Below, piece by piece: positions 22,079-32,852 of a stretch of 64,000 nucleotides of DNA. The stretch's first letter is position 1. Each line of letters opens with the position of its first letter. A program made the translations under genes and the position numbers. The notes below the pieces were generated by a model, which did not search any database, was not told the origin of the DNA, and saw only the letters and a list, made by a program, of their open reading frames with translations. Source of the DNA: Gaeumannomyces sp. JS-464 (taxonomy: Eukaryota; Ascomycota; Sordariomycetes; Magnaporthales; Magnaporthaceae); contig NGZR01000001.1 in assembly GCA_002197995.1 (NCBI GenBank), positions 8,990,001 through 9,054,000 of the forward strand, given 5' to 3'.

Positions 22079-22409
22079 GGTGGGCTATTTCTTGCATGTG
22101 GCCGCGTGACGTCTGAGCGAACTTGGTGACATGTGAATGTGGAGGGCTGGAGAAGAATACCCACGTGAGCGAGGTCGAGGATACCTCGACTTGTCGTTTG
22201 CGCCTAGATAGCCGTCATATAGGCAATGTTAAATCAAGAAATAGCCGTCAACTTCATGCTGTGCGTATGCTATTATCGTATCCTCATCAGGGCGGACTGC
22301 CGCCGTTTCTATCTAAAGCAAGTATTAAATCCTGTCGTGCGTGACGATTACATTGACCCATTTCCTACCTAATAAATCAAGACGGCCCAGATTCCTCCGG
22401 GTCGACGGA
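22079..22409. other. short convergent intergenic region
   Basis: 3' flanks of Bre2 (+) and the tail-anchored protein gene (-). AT-rich, with TATTAAAT and AATAAATC near 22322-22378 that could serve 3'-end formation. No gene seen. Confidence 0.5.
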
Positions 22410-23768
22410 CTACTTTGATATTCTCTTTGTGACAAGAGCCCCGGACGCAGAGGCCGAGCCACTGGCCTCGGCGCGAGGCGCTGGCAGCAGCGGGTCGTCG
22501 GGAAGCTCCTCGATCCTGTCGCCGGCCTCGGTGGTACGCTCGGCCTCGAGCCTGACCTCGCGGCCGCGCTTGTGGCAGTACCAGAGGACGAACAGGAGCA
22601 CTGTATAGCGGAGAAGAAGAAAAAAATTAATATTTTTATAACAGGTGATTGAAAAAACAAGTCGACGCTGGGAAAGCTACTTACGGAAAATGGTAACGCT
22701 CCACAGGACATTCGTCCCAATGAACGCCGGCCAGCGCAGCTTGAGCGCGTTCATGATGGCCTTGAGCATGCCGACGATGGCGCTCGGCTTGGTGATGAGC
22801 TCCTGCAGGTTCGCGGGCATGAGCAGGCGCATGGCCGTGTCCTTGAGCCCGCCCTTTGAGTTGTCCTCGTGCTTGAGGCCCTGCGACTCGGCCGCGGCGC
22901 GCGCCAGCTCGGGCGCCATGGTGGCCGTGACCTTGTCGGGCAGCGTCTCGACCAGCTTGCGCAGCGACGCGGGCAGGCGGTCAAAGTTCTTGGCGAGGTG
23001 GCCGTCCGGGTCCTCGACGAGCAGCTTGAGGTCGTTCGCGGCCGTGGGGACGCCGTTGACCAGGTCCTTGAGCACGAGCGTGAACTTGCCGACCAGCTCA
23101 GCGCTCTGCGGCGACAGCGAGAAGGCGCGGTTGTTCTGCGCCGACAGGTTCAGATCGTTGAGCACGCGCGTCAGGTCGTCCTTCTCGCGCTCCGCCTCGG
23201 CGTCGGGCACGCCCAGCTTGGTGTTGGGCTGCACGTCCGGCTGGGCCTTTTTGGCGCCGCCGCCGCCCGGCCGCCGGACCAGCACCGAGATGCGCCGCCT
23301 GATGCGGTGCGTGAACTTGCCGCCGCCGGCCTCGCCGTCCTTGGGCTTGACCGCCACTGCTGCCGTCTCGGCGGCCTTGCCCTTGCTTTTGCCCACGAAC
23401 GAGTCGGCGTCGGTGTCCCAGCCGATCTCGGGCGTCTTGACGCGCGGCGGGAGGGGCGGCCGGGGCCCCTCGTCGTCGTAGACGCCGTCGTTGTTGCTGT
23501 TGGGCCGCCGGGCGGACGAGGGGCGCGAGCCCGACGTCAGCAGCCTCAGGAAGCGCTCGTCCTCCTCCTTCAGCAGCGGCTCGACTGTGGTGTGCGCTGC
23601 TGATGGGCTGACGGGGCCCGGCTCGACGACGTGGGGCACGCTGGGGCTGGCTGGGACGCTGGAGGAAGGAGTAGCTGCCTCATCCTTGGAGAGCCGTTGT
23701 GCCGTCTCCTGGTCCTTCTTTTTTGCCTGGTGCTTCTTGACCTTTTTGTATGCAAAGTATTCGAGCAT
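22410..23768 (-). CDS. conserved fungal protein with C-terminal transmembrane segment (unknown function)
   Basis: Two exons, 23768-22685 and 22600-22410 (donor GTAAGT, acceptor CTATACAG), give 424 residues. I chose the Met at 23768 (MLEYFAYKKVKKHQAKKK) rather than the upstream in-frame 23897, because similar basic N-termini begin related fungal proteins. The N-terminus is Lys-rich and disordered, and is followed by LLKEEDERFLRLL and PPLPPRVKTPEIG motifs and then a helical domain (NLSAQNNRAFSLSPQSAELVGKFTLVLKDLVNG..DDPDGHL..FDRLPASLRKLVETLP). The splice joins WPAFIGTNVLWSVTIF to LLLFVLWYCHKRGREVRLE, forming one C-terminal membrane anchor with a positive flank and an acidic tail. I do not recognise a named family; tail-anchoring to an internal membrane is an inference. 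Confidence 0.78.
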
Positions 23769-24771
23769 TGTCGTCGTTTGTTGTCGCGGTTGGCGACAAA
23801 CGGACGCTGGGTTATGATTGAAACTAAAAATCGTGCCTTTGGAGAGGTTTGTTTTGCTTTCGAAAATGGGTTTCGATTGTTCCGACGGTCCAGGCAACAG
23901 GCTCGTTTAATAAGCACCCTGCGATTGCCCGAGCTTAACTGAGGCAGCCAAGCAGGTGGATTGATTGCCCTGGTATTGCAAAGTTGAGAATGGGTAGTCA
24001 ACACAGAAACGAAGCTACCAGCCGCAGTGGCGCCTCGAAGCCAAGTCATCCCCGACACGTGCCGCACTTCCTTGATTTGGCAGAGAAATGTTGGAGGCAA
24101 CCCGGGCCGTAGGGTGGCGGCAGGTGACGAGTACATCCGCCAAGCATTGACCTGCGCTGCGCCAACGCAGCCCAGCCACTTGTGACATCATGCGACCGTC
24201 ACATTTGCCCGCAGCCTCCCAGTCGGCTGGGATCAATGCACGCCAAGCCGCCATCTGGACGGGCAATTGTGGGGGAGGCAAGTGCCGTGCTGAGAGTTGC
24301 GTCGTTTCCAGTTGTTCAGGTGCAATCAGATCAAGTATCACGGAAATCTCGGATAGATCTCCTTCAGATCCCCTGGCCGCCGTGCATTTAGCTGAGACCC
24401 TTGTAGGGATAATGGCAGCTGCCAGAGTCGTGTGAATGTTGATGCCAGACAATACAGATCCTTGTGGCTAATCGTCCCTCAAGGTGAATACAAGCGCTAC
24501 AAGCCCAGACTTCTTTGCGGCAGCAACACTTAATATCGTGTGTAAACTGTTTGTACCTATGCCCGCCGTGAGTCATCATAAACCTGCCGCCCTTAATGTC
24601 GGCGAATTGCTTAGCCGTAGGGTATCAGCCTCCTTTTATACACATTGTCTCTTCGTAACAAAGCATTAAGACCGCAGAAGGTTTCATCAAATGAAGCAGA
24701 CGGCCCAACCGAGACAAACGCCAAAACCCCAGGTGTTTATGCAGGCAAAATGAAACGAAGGCACTTCTGGT
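23769..24771. other. intergenic region between two minus-strand genes
   Basis: 1 kb with short overlapping frames only. No recognisable gene, repeat or RNA. Confidence 0.45.
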
Positions 24772-25770
24772 TCATCCATCCTCCTCTTCACCATCGTCTT
24801 CTTCGGCCTCCTCGACGATAGACCTCGCCACATCGCTCCTCCTCCCACCACCGCCCCTGCCATTGCTCTGGCGGTGGGCCGCGGACTGGGTGACGGCCCT
24901 CTCGCCGACAAAGTGCTCCCCGTCCCACGGCGTGCGGCACTTGGGGCAGGCGCGGTCCCTCCTCGACCGCCAGAAGGCCTCCTCGCAGATGTCGTGTATG
25001 CGCACGTTGCACTCGGGGCGCGCGCAGCGCTGGCCGACCGTGACGACCTCCTTGCAGGCCTCGCAGTGCTTGATGCGCTGCCACTCGTGGCCCTCGGCGT
25101 CCGGGTCGTTGTAGGACTCGTTCATCCACGCCCACAGCTCCATCAGGGCGCGCGGGGTCAGGCTGTAGAAGCCCGCCCGGCTCTTCTCGAGCCAGCCCTC
25201 GGCCACCAGCGACGCCAGCAGCGCGAGCACCTCGCTGTGCTTGAGGCCCTTGTCTGTGGCCTGCGACGCCGACGCCTCGCCGCTGTCGGCGCCGAGGCTG
25301 ACGCGGCCGCTCCGCGGCGGCGAGGGGCGCGACAGCTTCAGGGCCTGGTCCTCCGTCAGGCACATGAGCTCGAGCCGCGGCTTGTTGTACGTGTCGAATA
25401 TGGCGTCTAGCAAACGCTTGACGAACGAGATCTCATCGGCGGTGTGGGTGGTCGCCAGCTGGGTGCTCGGGTCGCTCGTGACGTTGACGAAGGCCCAGAC
25501 GGGCTCCTTGGTCTTTTGGTGGCGGAGCTTGCGGATGTCGAAGTCGAGCGGCGACACGGCCTCGCGGGCCAGGCGCACAAATTTCTCCACGTCCTCGGCC
25601 AGGAGCTCGTCGGAGGCGATGGGGGCCGGGTTGTCGTGCGCCTGGTTGAGGATGCTCGCCAGCACGGGCCGGGCCTCGTCGAGCGTCATGCTCCCCCGCG
25701 CCATCAGCGACTGCAGGAAAGCGCGGTGCGCGTCGTGCCATTCGGGCGGCACCGGCGGGTGCCAGGACAT
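24772..25770 (-). CDS. nse1: Nse1, RING-like subunit of the SMC5-SMC6 complex
   Basis: One exon of 332 residues. The N-terminal half matches winged-helix Nse1: HRAFLQSLMARGSMTLDEARPVL, then the stretch from FDIRKLRHQ to PVWAFVN and TADEISFVKRLLDAIF. A second winged helix follows (LKHSEVLALLASLVAEGWL, FYSLTPRALMELWAWM). The C-terminal Nse1 RING-like domain, C-x2-C..C-x4-C..H-x2-C..C-x2-C, is seen in KHCEACKEVV, RCARPECNVRIHDICEE and RACPKCRTPWDG. Nse1 pairs with Nse3 and Nse4 in the nucleus, and its RING supports ubiquitin ligation in DNA repair. The tail is Gly/Arg-rich and then acidic. The Met at 25770 is the first in a good context; upstream in-frame sequence could add an N-terminal extension. 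Confidence 0.92.
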   Translation of the reverse strand: MSWHPPVPPEWHDAHRAFLQSLMARGSMTLDEARPVLASILNQAHDNPAPIASDELLAEDVEKFVRLAREAVSPLDFDIRKLRHQKTKEPVWAFVNVTSDPSTQLATTHTADEISFVKRLLDAIFDTYNKPRLELMCLTEDQALKLSRPSPPRSGRVSLGADSGEASASQATDKGLKHSEVLALLASLVAEGWLEKSRAGFYSLTPRALMELWAWMNESYNDPDAEGHEWQRIKHCEACKEVVTVGQRCARPECNVRIHDICEEAFWRSRRDRACPKCRTPWDGEHFVGERAVTQSAAHRQSNGRGGGGRRSDVARSIVEEAEEDDGEEEDG

Positions 25771-27407
25771 GTTGTTGGCGTCGTCGGCCGCAGCCTCGGC
25801 CGGCGAGTACGGGAGCAGGTGGCAGGTGTCTATATTTGATCGTGGTCCCTGCCGAGATTCGATGCCGGGCCGTGTGCTTTGCGCGTCGCAGTGGATTACC
25901 TACCTAGGTAGGTTAATTGAATTCGGGACGCGCCTGTGCTTTGGTGGAGGGCGGCACGGGCGCCAGCACGCACGGCTCGCGCCAGGCACGTCGTTGCAAC
26001 CCAGCTGTAACCTTGACTGCATGTGGTGTCATGCATGGGCCCCACATCGCGTGTCACCTCATGTCCCTTTCGCTCGCGTTTCCGCCGAGAAAAACAAAAC
26101 TGCCGCCCGAGAAGCGATCGCCAGGAACCAAGCGCGTGCAACATGACCAGATGGCGTATCTTCCGCCTCATTTCCCCGACGGCGCCGTCCTGTCGGATAC
26201 GTGCTCCGAGCCTGTCAGGGCCATCGACGAGACACGAGTCGCGGCCCTGAACCCGTCAACCCATCACGTCTCGCTCGAGGCATTATTCCCTTGATTAGGG
26301 TTATTTGGTGGCTGCTCCTTCAGCACTTGAGACCAATCTCATTTGCCACCGCAGTCCGCTACTTAAAGGGAAACTTTATCGTCGAGCTGTCTGCCTCTTC
26401 AGGCGCAATCGCCGACGACTTGGACCGTGCTGGCTCGGTGGCAAGTGACAGTATCGTCGCACAGGCGCCGCAGGAGGCGTGAGAAAATCGGCGGTTCGGT
26501 GGACTGCCCCTTTCTGTCCTGGTTTCAGCTTGTTCTGTCGCTAAAAACCTTGAGTTGGGTCCATCAATTTGGGTGTGGTCGGTTTGACACGACTCAGTGT
26601 CTCCGACCAGCCGTCTCCATGTCGCTGCTCGCCCCAGTTCGCAAACAGGCACGAGTGGCACGCCACGACGCCCACCACAACTCTCACCTTCGCTCTCGCC
26701 GTCGTCGCTGTGCGCTACGAGGAGACCGGCTGGATTGGCGTTGAGGATCGCCCCTTCTGTGCTCCTTCGTCGTGGAGAACACAGTTTCCGTCGTCTCTTG
26801 TGGCTTGTATCGCTTGCGAATTGGAGCCCTCCCTGGACGGCGGCAGGTCTCAATCAAGCCCGCTTCGGCGAATCAATCGACCAGCTGAGAGGCCCATTGA
26901 GTCGCGTCGTCTAGTGTTTTCTAGTTTGGGTCCTCGGAAGACTTGGCGGCAAGCCGGGGGCGGCTCGATGTCGAGGATGCGTTGTCCATTTGTTTGTAGA
27001 TCCCCTGCCGCCAGGGGACGTCTCGCGCCGAAAAGACTGTTTCTGACGGCGGGAAGAAAAGCTGCGGAGCGTGCGGGACTGCGACTCTGGGCCACGAATA
27101 TCCTCTTTGGATGCAACGCCCCACAACCCACCAGCGTGGATCGACAGGGCGCAGTCGCACAGTGGCACCCTAAATATGCCCGCTTCCCCTGCGTCTGTTT
27201 CCCTGGCACGCATTGGTCTCGCAACGGCCTGCTGTCAAAACCAGGCTGATCTTCAATTCCTCTGGGGAAGTCCCACCTGGCCCTCCCGACTCTCGAGCCC
27301 GATTTTTCGTCCCTCGACGACGACCTACCTTCCACGATCGATATCCAAACATGGCCAGGCTCTGGCGGAACAGGTGATAATGTCACTTGGCTTGACACAG
27401 AACGCAA
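25771..27407. other. intergenic region upstream of the 7TM gene
   Basis: 1.6 kb between divergent genes. It contains the best copy of the dispersed palindromic motif, TACCTACCTAGGTAGGTTA, near 25897-25915, about 130 bases upstream of nse1. A 226-codon open frame at 26569-27249 (+) and an overlapping 264-codon frame on the other strand lack recognisable motifs, so neither is called a gene. Confidence 0.45.
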
Positions 27408-29023
27408 ATGGCCGTTCAAGTGCCCCCGGAGGTCCTCGGGACCGCTGTGGGCGTCATGGTCTTCAGCTTCGTCTGTCTCTCCGCCGGCCTTCTGATGATT
27501 GTCCTGGTATGGGTCCAGCATGAGCGCACGAGCTGTAAGTTCAACCCCAGAACATCCGCCAGACATCCTGTCCAGACCGCTGACCGTCCCTACAGATGTT
27601 GCCTGTCTTTCACTTCTCACCACCCTCTCCACTACGGCCTCCATCGTTCAGCAGCTCCACACCATAATAAACTGGCGGGATATCACGCGGGCCAAGTTTG
27701 AACGCATCCTCGCCGATCCCCGGAACCCGGAGCTGTCTATCTCTGGAGCGTCTGGAGGCATTGATCTTGTACTCTTTTATATTCGTATGTCTCCCTGGCC
27801 CAATTCCTAGGTCTTCTAGGTTTGTCGGTTGTCTAACTCGTCGTCCTAGAATATTACTCCTATCACGCAATGGCGATGATGACCCTCTTCTGGTACCTCC
27901 TGGACCCCATCTCTGCCCTCAGTCCCCAGTGTATCTAGTTCATAAACAGCTAACAAACGGAAGGGCTTTCGAGCTGGCCGCTTCCGTGTTCAAATGGACG
28001 GACCTAAGAGGGAAGCGTAGCAGCCTGATTGCCAAAGCATCTGCTTTCATCCTTCCCGCGATCGTAATGGGCGTTTTGCGACTCCGTGCCACCCAAAATA
28101 TCAGGCCACTTTACTATGTGATCGCCAACATGATCAGTAAGTCTCGCTGCGTCATTCTGCCTCTAGATATGTACCTCCAGGGAGTGCTCCAGAGCTGACG
28201 GATCGCACCTGTCCGCAGTGGCCATCTCTTTATCTTCTGGGGCTGTCCTGCTCCTGTTGATACTGTTCAAGTATATCCGCATGCGGGTGGCCTTCCTGTC
28301 CTGGCATGTGGACTACGGTGGCATCTCCTCGCCTACGACACAAGCCGCCAACCCCAACCAGGCTCTCCGCGCCGCGGTTGTGCCTCGCCAAAGCATCCAC
28401 GACAACTGGCTCATGGTCCGGTTCACCATAGCGTTTGCTGCTCTTGCGTAAGCTATCTCGGGCCCAACAAACCACGGATATTCGGGGTCAGTGTGGCTGA
28501 CAGGATAAACAGAATTTTCGAGGTCCTTAATGTCCACTTTGAGACGACCGCCTCTGCAGCCAATGCTAAAGTTGTAGCCGGCACCCCAGACTTCTCTATC
28601 GAGGGATCTAGGCAGGTCTTCCTTCTCTTTATGCCCGGCGTCTCAGCCAGCTTGCTCGTCTTCATCGTTTTCGGCACTACCAAGACGCTGCGCGAGTACA
28701 TGTGGTCGAAAGTGGTGCCACGCCGCATCCGCGAGAAACGGGAGGCTGCCGTTGCCAACAGATTGCCGTCGGTTGTCTTCCCGCGCGGCGCCGGTGATGG
28801 CGGCGGCGGCGTCGACCAGCATCAGATGGCGCTGCTGGAGCCCTACCGCAGGAGCGGCAGCAGCGACCGCCGCGACCACGACGACGGTTACGGTCACGGA
28901 TACGACGAAGAAATCAATACAGGGGGCGCCTATCCACACCTGCCGCCTATTTCTCCAGGCGGAGACATGAGTGCCCTTTCCGGCGACCTGGAGCGCATCA
29001 TTAAAAAGGGCGGCAAGCGATGA
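27408..29023 (+). CDS. seven-transmembrane protein, fungal GPCR-like (family not identified)
   Basis: Six exons with consistent phases: 27408-27534, 27596-27784, 27849-27891, 27964-28136, 28219-28447 and 28504-29023; 426 residues. Seven hydrophobic segments are visible: VGVMVFSFVCLSAGLLMIVL, VACLSLLTTLSTTASIV, LVLFYIQYYSYHAMAMMTLF, AKASAFILPAIVMGVLRL, MAISLSSGAVLLLLILF, WLMVRFTIAFAALAI and QVFLLFMPGVSASLLVFIVF. They are followed by the basic REYMWSKVVPRRIREKREA and a ~100-residue hydrophilic tail. A short extracellular N-terminus and long cytoplasmic tail fit a receptor topology. Exon 6 has two in-frame acceptors nine bases apart (exon start 28504 or 28513), which would add or omit INR. I cannot name the family. 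Confidence 0.8.
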
Positions 29024-30177
29024 CGGGATCACCAAGCCGCCCTCGGCCATCGTCCCTGGTGGACGCACACGCACGACCTGGGGTTCGCGACGAGGAAGCA
29101 AACGATGATTTCTTTTGTCCAATTTTTTTGGTACCATCATATATTCTTATGTTTTGTACATGTTCACACATGCTGGGTTGCGGGGGATTGGAGTTGGCTG
29201 GATATGATACCAAAATTTGCCTGGATTTTCACTGTATTGTTGATGGAGGCCATGCGCCGAGGGATAGCGGCCGTAAGGGCAAATCTGTATGATTTTGGCA
29301 AGAAGCGAGGACATGTACGATTCCGATTGCTTAGCGTTTCATTCTTGATATCCAACATTGGAAGCGATTTCTCCAACTTTTGCACATCGCCTTCCCGGAC
29401 TGCGTGATGGAAGCGCCCCTCATTTGGGCGCACGCGTCGCAGCCTGCCCCCAAAACGAAGGCGAACCGCTCACCTGTGCAGGGCGCACCGGTCATGTGTC
29501 TTTCATGCACCGGGTCTCCCCTATAGCCATCACGTTGAGGCCGCATCCGCGCGGTTGTGCACTTCTCGGAGCCCCCGGCGGTGAGCTCTGCGGAGGCGCG
29601 CTCACCGAGTGGGAGTGGGAGGGCAAACAGATATAATAGAAACGAGGAGGTGAAACGAGGGCCCGGGGATTCGGTTCGAGCTTGGGTGGCCCTGGCGGCC
29701 AACACCAAGACCTCGCGGTTGGCCGTGGGCATCAGCCTTGGGCGCAGCTACTGGCCGGCAGATACGGCCTGCAGCCTTCTCGAAGGTGAGCCTCCATGTC
29801 CTCCGCGATCCCGCGCATACAACGAAATAAGGGGAGAGGGGGAATTTAAAAAAAGGTTGACAATAGTCCCCAAGCGCGCGGCTGCAGAATCTCAAGTGGG
29901 ATCGCATCACGGCACTGTTGTCCCTGGTGCTGGGTCGAACTGGACCCGGCGAGGCAGACCACTTTCACGATACCGATGTCGATGGGGTTGGTCGTTGGGC
30001 CAGACAATCTAAAGAAGGTCGGACCACTGCCTTGAGAGAATTCTGTATAAATGAATGACAACGAGCCGCCGGGCAAAAGTCGCTGGCTGGACAGGTATCC
30101 TTTTTTCCCACAGGTGGACGCGGACACATCATAAAACACCAGCACACGTCTCGTCGCACCAAACAACGGCGCCAATA
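29024..30177. other. intergenic region
   Basis: 1.15 kb with no supportable gene. The frames on both strands are short and lack motifs. Confidence 0.45.
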
Positions 30178-30743
30178 ATGTCCTTCAAAGTGGTGGCCGA
30201 GACGGAGGACGACGGCCTATGGCTTTTTGAGACTGTCCGATATGCGTCTGGTCTGCTGACCATTGCCGATCTCGGCACATTCATCTTCACTGTCATCCTC
30301 CTCTGCGCCGGCATCCCGGTCCCCGAGTTCCGGACGGCCGTCATCGTTCTTTTGGTCTTTGTGAGTCTCTTACTGTCTCAACAACCTCTTATAGTCCACA
30401 TATCCGTCCACGCTCCTTGTTCAGGGATGTCCACGTTCTAAACGCCTTCCTTCTCGATGCACAAGTCCATCGTGTCACAGGGCACCACCGGGCTGCTCCG
30501 CCGTGCCAAAAGCAACGTGCCAGGAGCGGCAGCCGCCGTCGCCAACATCGCGTTCGCCACGGCCGCACTGGCTCTTGCCTGCGTGAACTGGAACCTGGCC
30601 CTCTCCCGGTCGGACGAGTGGGCGATCCCGAACGGCAACGCCACCATCTCGATCCCCGACGGCACCACCCGGAGCTCTGGGTGCTGGTCCACGGCACTCG
30701 GTATGGAAACGCCGTCATTGCCCTTGCGGCGCTGCAGCTGTGA
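30178..30743 (+). CDS. small multi-pass membrane protein of unknown function, frame-broken
   Basis: Exon 1 (30178-30360) encodes MSFKVVAETEDDGLW and two hydrophobic stretches (GLLTIADLGTFIFTVILLCAG and RTAVIVLLVFV). It is followed by a GTGAGT..GTTCAG intron. The downstream pieces DVHVLNAFLLDA, KSIVSQGTTGLLRRAKSNV, AAAAVANIAFATAALALACVN and the ending ELWVLVHGTRYGNAVIALAAL lie in alternating frames; single added bases near 30457 and in the CCC run near 30669 would link them. A GTGAGT donor follows directly, so further 3' exons may exist and the true end is uncertain. I do not recognise the family. It lies 1.1 kb downstream of a 7TM gene on the same strand. Confidence 0.45.
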
Positions 30744-31619
30744 GTGCCAACATTGCCCCTCCTCCTATCGACCCGACATCGGGACGCGCAAGGCGGCGGC
30801 TGCCCCTGAGCGACGTGGCCATGACGCTGACGGAAGTGAATCGCACACCAGCGCAACTATTTTCGCCAAAACTGCGGCCAGCCTAGTTTGTATCGTTGTC
30901 TTGAAGAAACTCGGAGATGATCTGATGGAAGCATGGTCGTGAACGGACCAGGGAAATGAGTGGGATTCTGAGACATTATTGGATTGTGGGAGGGATTCGG
31001 TTCGCAAGGCGGAGTTGTAAGACTAGAGCTAGTTGGCAAAGGCGTTTCGGACTAGACGGAGTATGGGTTGGCTTTCTGTTTTCTCTGCATAGAATAGATC
31101 TGCCCGTCCCGACCATGTATCCAATGCCAAAGCAGGCTTTGGCCGTCAACATACCCACTGGCATCTACGACCCGTGGTGGCTCGGACAGTGAGAGCGGGG
31201 CGTCCACGAGTAAAGAGTACCAGGTCGCGCGTGAATGCCTCCAATTCTGTCCCTAATGGGCACGAACCCAAGCCCAAGTCAACATGTCCCTTCTAGCATC
31301 TGGCTGGCTGCCTGTGGATTGGTCGGCGTCGCCCTATCACTGAGAAACCACAACGTGTCGAATACCGGGTAGGAACTCTCCGCCGTGGCGAATTCAATTC
31401 ACTGCGTGTGCAGTGAGTGGAGAGAACCATCAGCCAGCGAATACGGTTGAAGTCCAAGTGAGAGGTTGAACTATCGACCTTGATTGCGTGACAATACTCA
31501 TTATTATTTCTTGGTCATTGGGGATGGGTGAGGTGTGAATGTTTTTGTTCTGGCTTCCACGAACGATCCTGCCCATGATGGGTTGCCAACCCAGACCCAA
31601 AAGCCACAAGCCCAGGTGT
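30744..31619. other. possible 3' end of the small membrane-protein gene, then intergenic
   Basis: A continuation of the membrane-protein gene to about 30942 is possible but unproven. The remainder shows no gene. Confidence 0.35.
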
Positions 31620-32852
31620 CTATGTGACCTTCTTCACATCCTCTTTCTCTGCGTCCCTACGCTTTAGCTCCCAGTCCACCGCCGCCGCGACCACCGCGTC
31701 ATGATCCGCGACGGGCTTGAACCCAAGCCTCTCCCGAATCTTGCGCGTGCTATAGGTGTGCGTATGCAATGTATACAGCATCGCCAATTTGCTCAACGAA
31801 ACGGGCGGCCTCACACGCCCCAGCGTGAAAATCCTCAGCGCCCAGTCGACGATCCACACGATCGCCTGCATGACCCAGGCGGGCAGCACATAGACCCGCG
31901 GCTCGCCCCGCGTGCCGTAGTGGCGCTGCGCCGCGTCGTACATGACGCGCACGTGGTGCCAGAACAGCACCGGGTGGTTGTCGGACACGTTGAAGGCCTC
32001 GCCGTCGACACGGCCGGCCGCGCGGGCCGGGTCCAGCAGCGCCTTGGCGGCCAGGCGCAGGGCGGCGGCGGCGTTGGCCACGTCGACGACCTCGATCAGG
32101 TTGGCGCCGTCCCCGAGCTGCACGAATGGCGCCTCCGGCCGGGCCGTCGTGTCCAGCAGGGACCGCAGCATCTGCGAGTCGCGCTCGCCGTAGGCGTGCG
32201 CCAGCACCAGGGACGCCGTCTTCAGGGGCGGGCGGGGCGGAGAGGAGCCGTCGGCGGCGGCAGCGTCGGGCTCGTTGGCGGCGAGGACCAGCTTGTGCGC
32301 GGCGGCCTTGCTGCGCGCGTACGCCTCCTCGGGCAGGCCCGGCCCGTCGTCGACATCGGCCCAGGTCGGCAGCGTCTCGTCGCCGTCGACGTGGGGCGGG
32401 TCGCGGTACATGTCGATGGTGGCGGCGAAGACGAGGGCGCCGACGGAGCCGCAGCGCCGCGCCTCGTCCAACAGGACCCGCGTACCCTCGACGTTGCTCT
32501 CGAACTGGTCCGCCGCCGTCTTGCGGCCCCGCCGGCGCCCGGCCTCGTCCGGGAACGAGAAGTTGGGCGACGCGCAGTGGAAGATGGCGCGGGGCCGCAC
32601 CAAGGACAGGAGCGCGCGCACGCCGGGCGCGTCCTCGACGCTGCAGATGTGGTAGATCGCGTCGGCGTGGTGGTTGTTTGGCCCGCCGGCAACGCGGTCC
32701 AGCACATGCACGGCGCCGCACTCGGGGTCGGCGAGGAGCTGGCCGACTAGGTGGTAGCCCAGGAAGCCGCTGCCGCCCGTGACCACTACGTCTCCGAGGA
32801 GAGGTTCGCCGCCGCTCTTGGAGCTCGATGAAGAACGCGTGATGGGGGCCAT
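31620..32852 (-). CDS. NAD(P)-dependent 3-beta-hydroxysteroid dehydrogenase / sterol C4-decarboxylase-type short-chain dehydrogenase
   Basis: One exon of 410 residues from the Met at 32852. The open frame extends 62 codons further upstream to 33038, but the sequence there is not protein-like, and the Rossmann motif normally lies near the N-terminus. VVVTGGSGFLGYHLVGQLL carries GxxGxxG. It is followed by the acidic strand end VHVLDRV, the FHCASP loop, SNVEGTRVLLDEARR, FAATIDMYRD and the catalytic YARSK (YxxxK). QLGDGANLIEVVDVANAA and EAFNVSDN are typical of the 3-beta-HSD family that includes Erg26. The hydrophobic segment VYVLPAWVMQAIVWIVDWALRIF suggests membrane association, as in ER sterol enzymes. 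The exact substrate is not determined; no sterol cluster is present. Confidence 0.85.
   Translation of the reverse strand: MAPITRSSSSSKSGGEPLLGDVVVTGGSGFLGYHLVGQLLADPECGAVHVLDRVAGGPNNHHADAIYHICSVEDAPGVRALLSLVRPRAIFHCASPNFSFPDEAGRRRGRKTAADQFESNVEGTRVLLDEARRCGSVGALVFAATIDMYRDPPHVDGDETLPTWADVDDGPGLPEEAYARSKAAAHKLVLAANEPDAAAADGSSPPRPPLKTASLVLAHAYGERDSQMLRSLLDTTARPEAPFVQLGDGANLIEVVDVANAAAALRLAAKALLDPARAAGRVDGEAFNVSDNHPVLFWHHVRVMYDAAQRHYGTRGEPRVYVLPAWVMQAIVWIVDWALRIFTLGRVRPPVSLSKLAMLYTLHTHTYSTRKIRERLGFKPVADHDAVVAAAVDWELKRRDAEKEDVKKVT

Noticed and set aside
26569..27249. 226-codon + strand open frame and overlapping 264-codon minus frame
   Set aside because: No motif, no supporting splice structure, and the two frames compete for the same DNA.
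31701..32750. 349-codon + strand frame, and 392-codon minus frame 31750-32928, over the dehydrogenase
   Set aside because: Both overlap the Rossmann-fold dehydrogenase, have Arg/Gly/Ala low-complexity composition and no motifs.
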